Shown here: positions 8,267 through 16,498 of the stretch, piece after piece
How the letters are laid out: the number at the start of each line of letters is the position of its first letter
Position numbering within the stretch: position 1 is the stretch's first letter
Assembly: GCF_963677945.1 (NCBI RefSeq)
Contig: NZ_OY782578.1
Location: 3,129,258-3,193,257 of the forward strand
Direction: 5' to 3'
Length of the DNA stretch: 64,000 nt
Origin: an uncultured Bacteroides sp.
Lineage (GTDB): Bacteria > Bacteroidota > Bacteroidia > Bacteroidales > Bacteroidaceae
Made by a program: the position numbers and the translations under genes
The notes under the pieces: generated by a model
Told to the model about the DNA's origin: nothing
The model's input: only the letters and a program-made list of their open reading frames with translations
Databases searched by the model: none

Positions 8267-8470
8267 TTAAATCTTATAAGGGTTTTTCTTCTTAATAAAA
8301 CACCAGCACATGTAAATAGAGCCAGCAAGAATAGTAACAAGAGAAAAGCCCTCGCAAAATCCTTTGGCAAAATCAGACAGACTATTTCTGAATATGCTAC
8401 TTAATGAAAAAGTAAGCAAGCCTATTGAATAGCCTATCATAATCTCGTATTTAAATATCCTACTGCGCAT
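8267..8470 (-). CDS. Small two-TM membrane protein, unknown function
   Basis: A 67-residue reading frame that fits tightly between serA (21-nt gap) and DUF1015 (3-nt gap) on the same strand, which is the main reason to believe it. It has two hydrophobic segments (about residues 11-27 and 39-57) separated by a short polar loop, and ends in the basic tail KKKNPYKI. I do not recognise a family. The ATG at 8470 is the best start; a later in-frame Met at residue 11 would remove only the N-terminal cytoplasmic part. Confidence 0.55.
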   Translation of the reverse strand: MRSRIFKYEIMIGYSIGLLTFSLSSIFRNSLSDFAKGFCEGFSLVTILAGSIYMCWCFIKKKNPYKI

Positions 8471-8491
8471 GGTAGTATATATTAGAATAAG

Positions 8492-9412
8492 TTACTTGTT
8501 TACTCTGAATTTCTCGCAACCATCCTTGAAGAAACCAACGATTTGGTTTGCAGCAGCAATACCGGCATTGATATTAGCTTCAGCAGTCTGAGCACCCATC
8601 TTCTTAGGAGTTGAGAAATAACGTGTGGCAAACTTTTCTGCAAGTTCTGCATGAGCAGAAGGCATAATATCTGTTACATATTTAAAGTCGGCACGGTCTT
8701 CCATTAACTTAATAAGTTCTGCTTCATTAATAACTTCCTTACGGGCAGTGTTTACAAGCATTGCACCCTTAGGCATTTTATTAAGAAGAGCATAGTTAAT
8801 AGAATTCTTTGTTTCTGCAGTTGCAGGAATATGAAGAGAGACAACATCGCAAGTAGCATATAATTCTTCTGCAGAATCTACAGCCTTAGCACCATCTTTC
8901 TCGATAACTTCTTTTGGGCAGAAAGCATCGTAAGCATAGATTTCCATTCCAAATCCTCTGGCAACACGAGCAACATTACGTCCTACGTTACCATAAGCGT
9001 GGATACCAAGTTTCTTTCCCATAAGTTCGGTGCCCGAAGTTCCGTTATAGAAGTTACGAACAGCAAATACCATAAGGCCAAGAGCAAGCTCAGCAACGGC
9101 ATTTGAATTCTGTCCCGGAGTATTCATTACACATACGCCATGAGCTGTTGCAGAATCAAGATCTACATTGTCATATCCTGCACCTGCACGAACAACAATC
9201 TTCAAATCTTTAGCAGCATCAAGAACTTCAGCATCAATAATATCACTACGGATAATGATAGCGTTAGCATCTTTAACGGCATCTAGTAATTGTTTTTTTT
9301 CTGTGTACTTTTCTAATAAGGCCAGTTCATAGCCTGCAGCTTCAATCTCTTTACGAATACCGTCTACAGCAACTTTAGCAAACGGTTTGTCTGTTGCGAT
9401 TAATACTTTCAT
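8492..9412 (-). CDS. serA: D-3-phosphoglycerate dehydrogenase, short form
   Basis: A 306-residue D-2-hydroxyacid dehydrogenase making 3-phosphohydroxypyruvate, the first step of serine synthesis. It has the substrate loop VVRAGAGYDNVD (73-84), the NAD motif GIHAYGNVGR (136-145), and the arginine in NTARKEV (Arg224). It lacks the C-terminal ACT domain, so serine feedback through that domain is absent. The usual catalytic histidine of the TPHIG motif is replaced: the sequence reads STPKKMGAQT with Lys271 at that place. This lysine type is known from the Entamoeba histolytica enzyme, which is closely related to Bacteroides proteins. serC lies upstream. Confidence 0.9.
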   Translation of the reverse strand: MKVLIATDKPFAKVAVDGIRKEIEAAGYELALLEKYTEKKQLLDAVKDANAIIIRSDIIDAEVLDAAKDLKIVVRAGAGYDNVDLDSATAHGVCVMNTPGQNSNAVAELALGLMVFAVRNFYNGTSGTELMGKKLGIHAYGNVGRNVARVARGFGMEIYAYDAFCPKEVIEKDGAKAVDSAEELYATCDVVSLHIPATAETKNSINYALLNKMPKGAMLVNTARKEVINEAELIKLMEDRADFKYVTDIMPSAHAELAEKFATRYFSTPKKMGAQTAEANINAGIAAANQIVGFFKDGCEKFRVNK

Positions 9413-9433
9413 AGTGTTATGTATTTAAAAGTT

Positions 9434-9497
9434 TCACCACAGATTGCGCAGATTTCACAGATAATAGAATCTATGAAACCGGCGCAACCTGTGGTGA
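9434..9497. repeat. Long hairpin repeat between serC and serA
   Basis: Left arm TCACCACAGATTGCGC (9434-9449) pairs with GCGCAACCTGTGGTGA (9482-9497) with one G-T position, and inner arms TTTCACAGAT / ATCTATGAAA extend the stem. The termini match those of the repeat at 6933-7005. The position between serC and serA suggests attenuation or a processing site inside the operon. Confidence 0.65.
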
Positions 9498-9509
9498 ATA
9501 GTTTCTTAA

Positions 9510-10577
9510 TTAATGTAGTTTTTCAAATTCTTGCATGCATGCAACCAAAGCTTCTACGCTTTCTTTTGGCAATGCATTATAGCAAGAAGCACGGAAACCA
9601 CCAACTGAACGGTGACCTTTGATACCTACCATACCTTTTTCTGTAGCAAACTTCATAAAGTCAGCTTCAAGATCTTTATATTCGTCTTTCATTACGAAAC
9701 AGATATTCATTAATGAACGGTCTTCTTTGTTAGCTGTTCCAACGAATAATTTGTTACGATCAATTTCATTATATAGCAAGTCTGCTTTTTCAATAGCTCT
9801 TCTTTCCATTTCTTTTACGCCACCTTCAGCTTTAATCCAACGAAGAGTTTCGAGTGCTGCATAAATAGGCACTACAGGAGGAGTATTGAACATTGAACCG
9901 TTATCAATATGAGTCTGGTAGTTAAGCATTGTAGGAATGTAACGAGATACTTTTCCAAGTGAGTCGTTCTTTACAATAACAAAAGTAAGTCCTGCAGGAG
10001 CAAGATTCTTTTGAGCTCCACCGTAAATCATTACATATTTAGAAACGTCCATTGGACGAGAGAAAATATCAGAAGATGCATCAGCAATCAATGGAACAGG
10101 AGAATCAATATCAGTACGGATTTCTGTACCATAGATTGTGTTATTTGTTGTAATGTGGAAATAATCCGCATCAGCAGGAATAGTATAATCTTTAGGAACA
10201 AATGTATAATTTGCATCTGCTGAAGATGCAACCTCAACAACTTCACCAAAAGCTTTAGCTTCTTTCATTGCTTTCTTAGCCCAAACACCAGTGTTCAGAT
10301 AAGCTGCTTTCTTTTCAAGGTAGTTAAAAGGAATCATACAGAATTCAAGGCTCGCACCGCCACCAAGGAAAAGGACCGAATAACCTTCGGGTATATTTAA
10401 TAGTTCTTTGAACAGTGCTACAGCTTCATCAACCACTGGTTGAAAATCTTTTGCACGGTGACTAATTTCCATCAAAGAAAGTCCAGAACCGTTGAAATCT
10501 AAAATAGCTTTCGCTGTATTTTCGATTGTTGATTGAGGAAGAATAGAAGGTCCGGCATTGAAATTATGCTTTTTCAT
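9510..10577 (-). CDS. serC: Phosphoserine aminotransferase
   Basis: A 355-residue class V, PLP-dependent aminotransferase converting 3-phosphohydroxypyruvate to phosphoserine (and acting in pyridoxine synthesis in organisms that use that route). Landmarks are the N-terminal [10 protein letters not shown], the phosphate-binding [10 protein letters not shown], and the PLP lysine in [12 protein letters not shown] (Lys near 193). The C-terminal [13 protein letters not shown] is a SerC signature. It is the first gene of the serine operon, separated from serA by 97 nt that hold a long hairpin. A TAATTTCG sequence on the minus strand (10629-10636) may be its -7 box. Confidence 0.95.
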   Translation of the reverse strand: MKKHNFNAGPSILPQSTIENTAKAILDFNGSGLSLMEISHRAKDFQPVVDEAVALFKELLNIPEGYSVLFLGGGASLEFCMIPFNYLEKKAAYLNTGVWAKKAMKEAKAFGEVVEVASSADANYTFVPKDYTIPADADYFHITTNNTIYGTEIRTDIDSPVPLIADASSDIFSRPMDVSKYVMIYGGAQKNLAPAGLTFVIVKNDSLGKVSRYIPTMLNYQTHIDNGSMFNTPPVVPIYAALETLRWIKAEGGVKEMERRAIEKADLLYNEIDRNKLFVGTANKEDRSLMNICFVMKDEYKDLEADFMKFATEKGMVGIKGHRSVGGFRASCYNALPKESVEALVACMQEFEKLH

Positions 10578-10830
10578 TTGAAGTTTGTTTTAATTATACA
10601 ATAAAATAACTATAATTTTAAGACACCGCGAAATTACAGTTTTTTTTCGGGGAAACAAACGATTTGATATAAAAATAAAGCTTTGATACCCCTTTTTGCT
10701 TTCTATTTATTCGTTGCGATATATGTTAAACAACATTTTGTTATATATCATGCAATAAAATGCAATATCAATATTCTGTTGAACAATTGGTTATAGATAT
10801 TCGTTTTTTTTATTAGAAAGGAGACAAGCT

Positions 10831-11175
10831 ATGAAAATGACTATGAACTTTTTTTTATCAGTTATAGTAACCTATTTGGTTCTTATACTTTTGCCTGGTA
10901 TAGAAGTTGGAAGCATCTGGACTGGTATTTTACTGGCAATACTTTTGGGTATATTCAACATTATTGTGAAGCCGGCTCTTGAGCTTCTTTCAATTATTCC
11001 GACCCTACTTACCATATTACTTTTCTTGCTGATAATTAACGGGGGTATACTTGTTATGGTGGACTGGTTTATGGATAGTTTTTCTGTAAATAGCTTAGGC
11101 ACCGTAATAATGTTCAGCATTATTGTAACTGTAGCAAACTGGGGATTGCACCGCTACTTTAGAAAAAAGAAATAG
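10831..11175 (+). CDS. Phage holin 4-TM family membrane protein
   Basis: A 114-residue, very hydrophobic protein with about four transmembrane segments and a basic tail (HRYFRKKK), matching the 'mycobacterial 4 TMS phage holin' type family that is common in bacterial chromosomes. The conserved GIFNIIVKPAL segment lies near residues 40-50. Despite the family name no phage genes are nearby, so a lytic function should not be assumed. The start is supported by AAGGAGA at 10818-10824, a Shine-Dalgarno-like sequence that is unusual for this organism group. Confidence 0.75.
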   Translation: MKMTMNFFLSVIVTYLVLILLPGIEVGSIWTGILLAILLGIFNIIVKPALELLSIIPTLLTILLFLLIINGGILVMVDWFMDSFSVNSLGTVIMFSIIVTVANWGLHRYFRKKK

Positions 11176-11223
11176 ATAAAAGGAATAACTAATTCAACGT
11201 TATACAAAAGATTGCATTCTTCT

Positions 11224-11407
11224 GTACAAAACAAGAAAGTGTCTAAGAAGTCAAAATATCCCATTGTAGAATCGGATATTTGATTTCAGTCTCCATTAGA
11301 GATACAGATAAATTGAGGGTGCCAAAGACTTTTAATATGCACCCCAAAAGTTTTTTGTCTAACTTTTGGGGTACATATCACTTTTTGGACACCCTCTTGT
11401 TTTGTAT
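11224..11407. repeat. MITE-like nested inverted repeat, also serving as terminator
   Basis: About 184 bp bounded by an imperfect terminal inverted repeat of roughly 34 bp: TACAAAACAAGAAAGTGTC on the left and the complement TACAAAACAAGAGGGTGTC on the right; all differences seen are transitions. A further GAGGGTGCCAAAG copy begins at 11315. Near the right end ACCCCAAAAGTT (11341-11352) pairs perfectly with AACTTTTGGGGT (11361-11372), a strong terminator-like stem between convergent genes. No transposase remains, so this looks like a non-autonomous element or a decayed insertion-sequence end. Confidence 0.55.
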
Positions 11408-11435
11408 AAGGAAAAATAAAAGTTTCAGGAATGAA

Positions 11436-12764
11436 TTAATCTGCTTCTTCAATCTTGGTTTTCATGCCCTTTATTTTCTCTCCCTGAATAAGGTTAAGGG
11501 TCTGATTTAACTTAGAACGACGGATAGCAACAAAGGCAAAATGTTCTTTTACGTCTATCTGACCTACATCTTCTTTCGTCAGCTTACCTTTCTTATAAAG
11601 GAAACCAACGATATCAATTTTGTTGACTTTATCTTTTTTCCCTTTACCTATATATAAGGTAACCCAAAGTGGCTGAGCAGGACGGGCGGTTTTTGAAGGT
11701 AATTCAAAGACATCGGGTTCATCTGTTACATAAGCAGGAAGAGTTTCATCTTCATTCAGAATTATATATGAAGTTCCTTCTGCATCCCAGCGGGCAGTTC
11801 TACCATTACGATGAATGAATGCATCCTCGTTAATAGGTATATGATAGTGAATAATATTCTCAATTTCCGGAATATCTAACCCACGTGAAGCCAGGTCTGT
11901 AGAGACAAACACATGGCAACTACCGTTTCGGAACTTATATAAAGCACGCTCACGATCGGGTTGCTCCATTCCTCCATGGAAATATTCATTATAAAGTCCT
12001 TTTGAATAAAGATATTCGCTTACCCTTTCTACCGCATCACGATGATTGCAGAAAACAATAGTGGAACTGCTTCCCATTGTACAAAGCAAGCGGAACAGAG
12101 TTTCCAGCTTATCTTTATCGGGAGAAAGCACTTTCATCATCTTCAAGCGAACTGAATCATCTTCCGGAACAAGAAAATCCAGTTTTATAGTTTCATTCAG
12201 TCCGGTAAAATCGGGAATTTCTTCTGCATCTGTGGCCGAAAGAAGTATGCGTTTTTTCAATCCGGGTAGTTGAGCTATAATCTCAGCCATTTCATCCTGA
12301 AAACCATATTCCAGAGACTTATCAAACTCATCAATCACCAATGTATGAATAGTATCGGGATTAAAATTGCCCTTATTCAAATGGTCATTGATACGTCCGG
12401 GCGTACCAATGATAATAGCCGGATGATTGCCCAGAATGCTTTTCTTTTCATCCGAAATTGGGTGCCCCCCATAGCAACAACAAGTTTTAAATCCGGTATT
12501 CATTGATTTAAACACCGTCTCAATCTGCAACGCGAGTTCACGTGAAGGCACGAGCACTAAGCTCTGTATTGTATTATTTTCAGGCTTTAACTCTTGAAGC
12601 AGCGGAAGCAAATATGCCAATGTTTTACCAGATCCGGTTGGAGACAGTAAAATAACGTCTTTCCCCTGGCTATTCGCTCTGATAGATGCTTCCTGCATCG
12701 GGTTCAGATTCTCTATCTTTAAACTCTTAAGAGCCTGTTCTATTAGTTCTTGTTTTATATTCAT
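11436..12764 (-). CDS. DEAD-box RNA helicase, DbpA-like
   Basis: A 442-residue ATP-dependent RNA helicase. Motif I is SPTGSGKT (41-48), motif II is the variant DEFD rather than DEAD, motif III is SAT, and motif VI is HRNGRTAR. After the two RecA-like domains the last 75 residues (VTLYIGKGKKDKVNKID onward) form the DbpA-type RRM domain, which in E. coli DbpA binds hairpin 92 of 23S rRNA. A role in large ribosomal subunit assembly is therefore likely. A TATTTTTG box lies only 4 nt upstream of the start codon, so the mRNA may be leaderless. Confidence 0.88.
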   Translation of the reverse strand: MNIKQELIEQALKSLKIENLNPMQEASIRANSQGKDVILLSPTGSGKTLAYLLPLLQELKPENNTIQSLVLVPSRELALQIETVFKSMNTGFKTCCCYGGHPISDEKKSILGNHPAIIIGTPGRINDHLNKGNFNPDTIHTLVIDEFDKSLEYGFQDEMAEIIAQLPGLKKRILLSATDAEEIPDFTGLNETIKLDFLVPEDDSVRLKMMKVLSPDKDKLETLFRLLCTMGSSSTIVFCNHRDAVERVSEYLYSKGLYNEYFHGGMEQPDRERALYKFRNGSCHVFVSTDLASRGLDIPEIENIIHYHIPINEDAFIHRNGRTARWDAEGTSYIILNEDETLPAYVTDEPDVFELPSKTARPAQPLWVTLYIGKGKKDKVNKIDIVGFLYKKGKLTKEDVGQIDVKEHFAFVAIRRSKLNQTLNLIQGEKIKGMKTKIEEAD

Positions 12765-12768
12765 GCTA

Positions 12769-12776
12769 CAAAAATA
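12769..12776 (-). promoter_or_regulatory. -7 box of the DbpA-like helicase gene
   Basis: Minus-strand TATTTTTG ends 4 nt before the ATG at 12764. With the box centred at -7 the RNA would start at or next to the A of the start codon. Confidence 0.45.
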
Positions 12777-12832
12777 CGCTAAATATTAAAAATAAGAGGT
12801 ATGTCACTTCTTAAAACACTATAATATAAGGT

Positions 12833-12872
12833 CTGTTTATGAAAATTATAACAATAATACCCACATAAACAG
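12833..12872 (-). terminator. Possible terminator of the serine hydrolase gene
   Basis: CTGTTTATG (12833-12841) pairs with CATAAACAG (12864-12872), immediately after the stop codon on the minus strand. Loop of 22 nt and no good T tract, so tentative. Confidence 0.4.
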
Positions 12873-12873
12873 G

Positions 12874-14067
12874 TCAATGCTTACGTCTTTGCTCTTCATA
12901 CTTATAAATAATACGTCCTAATTTTCTCAAAAAAGGTTGACCGATATCTTTATAATGATAGTTTGCCGGTGTAATTCTTCCATCACAAGTATTAATAACA
13001 GCCGAAAGCATAAATTCTATTCCGGTTTTTGCATTCACAAAATAAGCAACATCAGATAAAGTACCGTGAGACTCCCCTACCATATTATGAATTTTCAGCC
13101 CTGGCAAATCAGGCAAAATGGAATTCTTTCCATAATAAAGGTACTTTTTGAGGTGAACCGGATATTTACGTTTGCTTTTCTTAAACAAAGGGAACTCACT
13201 CTCGCGTGGATACATTGCTGTGTATTTATACAATAACTCGTAATCCTTATCGGTTAAATTAAAGCGTTTCTTAATTGGAGCAACATCTCTGAAGAATACA
13301 TGAAGCATCATATCATTTACATCCTGCAAAGGAACATTATTAAAGTAAGAATAGTCTCTCCCACCTTTAGCAACTTCACCTAAAGGATTCGATAACTGAA
13401 CAGGGTTAGTTGCAACAGGTTGTTTATAGATAAGCGAATCTTTATCATTATAAAAGTTAACCTCAGGAGTTGTTTTGTTTTGCATACGATTACTATTGTC
13501 GAACCTTAGCATTACCCGAATAGAATCATACCCCATTTCTGACAAGCGTTTATTGATGTATTCCTGTCCCAGGAAGTCATACATACGGTTATAAGCATTG
13601 TTATCACTGACCAGAATCATTTCCTTAATATAGTTAGCCAACCGGGGAGTCTTATCGGGAGCCAGATAATCACTCTTTATGCTTGCCGTACTGTCTGAAT
13701 TCCCTGCGAACTCAACTTTATTATAAATGGTAATTCCATAATCCCGATTCAGATTATTGACTTTCTCCATTCCTAATAAGATTAAAGGCCATTTTACCAG
13801 ACTAGCCGGATTAAAGAATCGTTTATTATCCAACTGATAACTATATTGGGTAAAGGTAGGATGTTGCTGGCTATCACGATCTATCTGCGTGTAGATAATC
13901 TGAATTTCATATTTTTCGGCATCTATTAAGTAAGGTTTAAAGAAGTCATCCTTCCCCATCAGACTATATAGCAAGGCCGGATCGCCTTTCTTACAAACCT
14001 GAGCCGGGCAATCTGCAGTATTAAAGAAAAATATGATTAATAGCAATAAGTTTCTGATTTTAAGCAT
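12874..14067 (-). CDS. Exported serine hydrolase of the class A beta-lactamase fold
   Basis: I place the start at Met 14067, giving 397 residues that begin with a signal peptide (LKIRNLLLLIIFFFNTADC). An earlier in-frame ATG at 14172 would add 35 residues ahead of the signal and overlaps the prs promoter, so it is unlikely. The catalytic SxxK is Ser89-Leu-Val-Lys92 (NPASLVKWP) and the SDN motif is at 154-156 (VSDNNAYNRM). The family includes beta-lactamases and penicillin-binding-like hydrolases. It is longer than true class A enzymes (about 290), so antibiotic resistance should not be assumed; a cell-wall peptide role is equally possible. Confidence 0.75.
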   Translation of the reverse strand: MLKIRNLLLLIIFFFNTADCPAQVCKKGDPALLYSLMGKDDFFKPYLIDAEKYEIQIIYTQIDRDSQQHPTFTQYSYQLDNKRFFNPASLVKWPLILLGMEKVNNLNRDYGITIYNKVEFAGNSDSTASIKSDYLAPDKTPRLANYIKEMILVSDNNAYNRMYDFLGQEYINKRLSEMGYDSIRVMLRFDNSNRMQNKTTPEVNFYNDKDSLIYKQPVATNPVQLSNPLGEVAKGGRDYSYFNNVPLQDVNDMMLHVFFRDVAPIKKRFNLTDKDYELLYKYTAMYPRESEFPLFKKSKRKYPVHLKKYLYYGKNSILPDLPGLKIHNMVGESHGTLSDVAYFVNAKTGIEFMLSAVINTCDGRITPANYHYKDIGQPFLRKLGRIIYKYEEQRRKH

Positions 14068-14171
14068 ATTCCAAAGTAAATTTAAAGGCAAAGCTAAGGA
14101 ATTATCCGGAATTTTATCCAGAAGAAAACACATTTTATACAATAAGTCTTTTATTTTGCGCCGATAATTCA

Positions 14172-14179
14172 TACCTTTG
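14172..14179 (+). promoter_or_regulatory. -7 box of prs
   Basis: TACCTTTG, a perfect TAnnTTTG match, with a predicted leader of about 32 nt. No clear -33 element at the normal distance. Confidence 0.5.
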
Positions 14180-14214
14180 CAAGCAAATTAATACAAAGGT
14201 AATTCAATTACAAA

Positions 14215-15153
14215 ATGAGCGAAAAAGCACCTTTTATGGTATTTTCTGGCACCAATTCCAGATACCTAGCAGAGAAAATTTGTGAAAGCCTCGGCTGCCC
14301 TCTCGGAAAAATGAATATTACCCACTTTGCAGATGGGGAATTTTCTGTTTCTTACGAAGAATCCATTAGAGGTTCACATCTCTTTCTAGTACAATCTACC
14401 TTCCCAAACTCAGACAACTTAATGGAACTATTGCTAATGATTGATGCAGCTAAACGCGCATCAGCAAAAAGCATTGTTGCTGTAATTCCTTATTTTGGAT
14501 GGGCCCGCCAAGATAGAAAAGATAAACCACGTGTTGCAATCGGAGCAAAATTAGTAGCCGACATGCTAACTGTAGCCGGCATCGACCGTTTGATAACAAT
14601 GGATTTGCACGCAGATCAGATTCAAGGTTTCTTTAATGTACCGGTTGACCACTTGTATGCATCAGGAGTCTTTTTACCCTACATTGAGTCTCTAGGTCTT
14701 GACGAATTAGTTATCGCAACTCCAGATGTTGGCGGTTCTAAGAGAGCAAGCACATATTCAAAATACCTGGGTGTACCATTGGTATTGTGTAACAAATCAC
14801 GTATCAAAGCCAACGAAGTAGCATCTATGCAAATTATTGGTGATGTTAAAGGTAAGAACGTAATTCTGATTGACGACATTGTAGATACAGCCGGAACTAT
14901 TACCAAAGCTGCCGATATCATGTTGGAAGCCGGAGCTCTTTCTGTTCGCGCTATTGCCAGCCACTGTGTAATGTCTGGTCCTGCAACAGATCGTGTACAA
15001 AGCTCAGCTCTTACAGAAATGGTTTTCACAAACAGTATACCATATACTAAGGGAGGTGTAAAAGTAAGACAGTTATCAATTGCTGATATGTTTGCTAACA
15101 CAATCCGTAGAGTATACAACAACCAATCTATCAGTTCACAATATATTATCTGA
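14215..15153 (+). CDS. prs: Ribose-phosphate pyrophosphokinase
   Basis: A 312-residue PRPP synthetase (ribose 5-phosphate + ATP to PRPP + AMP), the common precursor step for purine, pyrimidine, histidine and NAD synthesis. Clear signatures are FSGTNSRYLAEKI at the start, the ATP-binding PYFGWARQDRKDKPR, the MDLHADQIQGFF stretch (catalytic/metal site) and the PRPP loop VILIDDIVDTAGT. The length is normal for the family. It is divergent from the serine hydrolase gene and followed by a strong terminator. Confidence 0.97.
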   Translation: MSEKAPFMVFSGTNSRYLAEKICESLGCPLGKMNITHFADGEFSVSYEESIRGSHLFLVQSTFPNSDNLMELLLMIDAAKRASAKSIVAVIPYFGWARQDRKDKPRVAIGAKLVADMLTVAGIDRLITMDLHADQIQGFFNVPVDHLYASGVFLPYIESLGLDELVIATPDVGGSKRASTYSKYLGVPLVLCNKSRIKANEVASMQIIGDVKGKNVILIDDIVDTAGTITKAADIMLEAGALSVRAIASHCVMSGPATDRVQSSALTEMVFTNSIPYTKGGVKVRQLSIADMFANTIRRVYNNQSISSQYII

Positions 15154-15179
15154 TAAATAAGATATATCTATAAAATAAA

Positions 15180-15212
15180 ATGCCGATGTGTTGATTATCC
15201 TCACATCGGCAT
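15180..15212. terminator. Bidirectional terminator between prs and the MORN gene
   Basis: ATGCCGATGTG pairs perfectly with CACATCGGCAT around an 11-nt loop, followed by a T-rich run, between convergent genes. Confidence 0.85.
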
Positions 15213-15235
15213 TTCTTATTTTATTCTTTTAGAAT

Positions 15236-16411
15236 TTACTTCTTCTCTACGTTATCAATCACACCGAATTTATAAGATCCTCGTCTAACTACATCTCCGT
15301 TCTTATCAAATTCAACAAAAGGGCCATCTTTTTTTCCTTGTCTAAAGAAGCCTTCGTAACGGTTTCCATCTTTATCTTCCTGTACACCCGATCCTTCTTG
15401 CATGCCTCTAACAAATCCACCTTTGTACTTAGTACCGTCTTTCAATATTAGCACTCCTTGCCCATCATAGATGTTATTCTTCCAGTCGCCTTCGTATTTA
15501 TCTCCATTTCCCCAGACATACGTACCACGGCCATTTCTTTGATTATTAAGCCACTGTCCGGTGTATACCGCTCCATTGCTCCAGGTAAAAGTTCCTTGTC
15601 CGTGTTGCATGCCTTCTTTAAAGTCGCCTTCGTACTTATCACCATTAGCAAGAGTAAAGACTCCCTTTCCAGTACGTTCTCCTTTTAAATAATCACCTTC
15701 ATATTTCTCGCCGGCATGAAAAAAATAGGTTCCATGACCATCCTGAATATCATTTACCCAATCACCCGAATATTTATCTCCTGTAGGGTAATAATAAGTT
15801 CCGGTTCCCCAACGTACATTATCTTTCCAGTCGCCTTCATATTTAGATTTATCTTCCCAGACTAAAGTACCTTTACCGTTTTTTTTATCAGCTTTCCAGT
15901 CACCTTCATATTTAGCTCCGTTTTTCCATGTATAAACTCCCTGACCATCACGTTTATCGTTAGCCCAGTTTCCGGTATAAACATCACCGTTATAATAGTA
16001 CATAGTTCCATTACCTTGCTGATAATCGGTATACCACATTCCTTCGTAACGGTTATTATTCATAAAATAATAAGTTCCTTTACCGTGTTGTTGATCCTGA
16101 AACCATTGTCCTTCATATTTTTCGCCGTCAACAAAAGAATAAACGCCATACCCCTGACGTCTTCCGTTTACGTACTCTCCTTCGTATACATCTCCGTTTT
16201 TGAAGGCCGTTTTGCCTTTTCCATTAGGCTTTCCTTTTTGAAGTTCACCTGTATAAACGGAACCATCCTTAAAAGTATAATTACCAATCTTTATTTCAGT
16301 TGAAGGAGCTATAGCCTCCTTTATTTTAGAGAAGAAACCACCAACTCCCTGTGCTTGAGAAGTGGTAGCTACAGAGAAAAAAAAGAAAGATATATATATA
16401 TATTTACGCAT
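15236..16411 (-). CDS. Exported MORN-repeat protein with 14 tandem repeats
   Basis: A 391-residue protein with a signal peptide (cleavage after the SQAQ near residue 21), followed by 14 consecutive 23-residue MORN units of the form Y-E-G-D-W-x9-G-x-G, covering most of the protein from about residue 54. MORN repeats form extended, twisted beta-hairpin sheets used for protein or membrane contacts. Nothing catalytic is visible, so an envelope scaffold or adaptor is the best guess. A TATATTTG box at 16444-16451 on the minus strand serves as promoter. Confidence 0.85.
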   Translation of the reverse strand: MRKYIYISFFFFSVATTSQAQGVGGFFSKIKEAIAPSTEIKIGNYTFKDGSVYTGELQKGKPNGKGKTAFKNGDVYEGEYVNGRRQGYGVYSFVDGEKYEGQWFQDQQHGKGTYYFMNNNRYEGMWYTDYQQGNGTMYYYNGDVYTGNWANDKRDGQGVYTWKNGAKYEGDWKADKKNGKGTLVWEDKSKYEGDWKDNVRWGTGTYYYPTGDKYSGDWVNDIQDGHGTYFFHAGEKYEGDYLKGERTGKGVFTLANGDKYEGDFKEGMQHGQGTFTWSNGAVYTGQWLNNQRNGRGTYVWGNGDKYEGDWKNNIYDGQGVLILKDGTKYKGGFVRGMQEGSGVQEDKDGNRYEGFFRQGKKDGPFVEFDKNGDVVRRGSYKFGVIDNVEKK

Positions 16412-16443
16412 AGTAGATAGGTGTTTTATTTAATTACATCAGA

Positions 16444-16451
16444 CAAATATA
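16444..16451 (-). promoter_or_regulatory. -7 box of the MORN-repeat gene
   Basis: Minus-strand TATATTTG, a perfect TAnnTTTG match about 33 nt upstream of the ATG at 16411. Confidence 0.45.
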
Positions 16452-16498
16452 ATAATTATACAATGAAGAGATGCTATTTATTAGGTTTTGTTATAATT

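Noticed and set aside
10831-11175. Prophage (because of the holin family name)
   Set aside because: No integrase, capsid, tail, lysin or att-like repeats are nearby; the gene is a common chromosomal 4-TM family.
12874-14067. Antibiotic-resistance beta-lactamase
   Set aside because: SxxK and SDN motifs are present, but the protein is about 100 residues longer than class A beta-lactamases and I could not place a convincing KTG motif.
14068-14172. Earlier start of the serine hydrolase
   Set aside because: It would put 35 residues before the signal peptide and overlaps the divergent prs -7 box.
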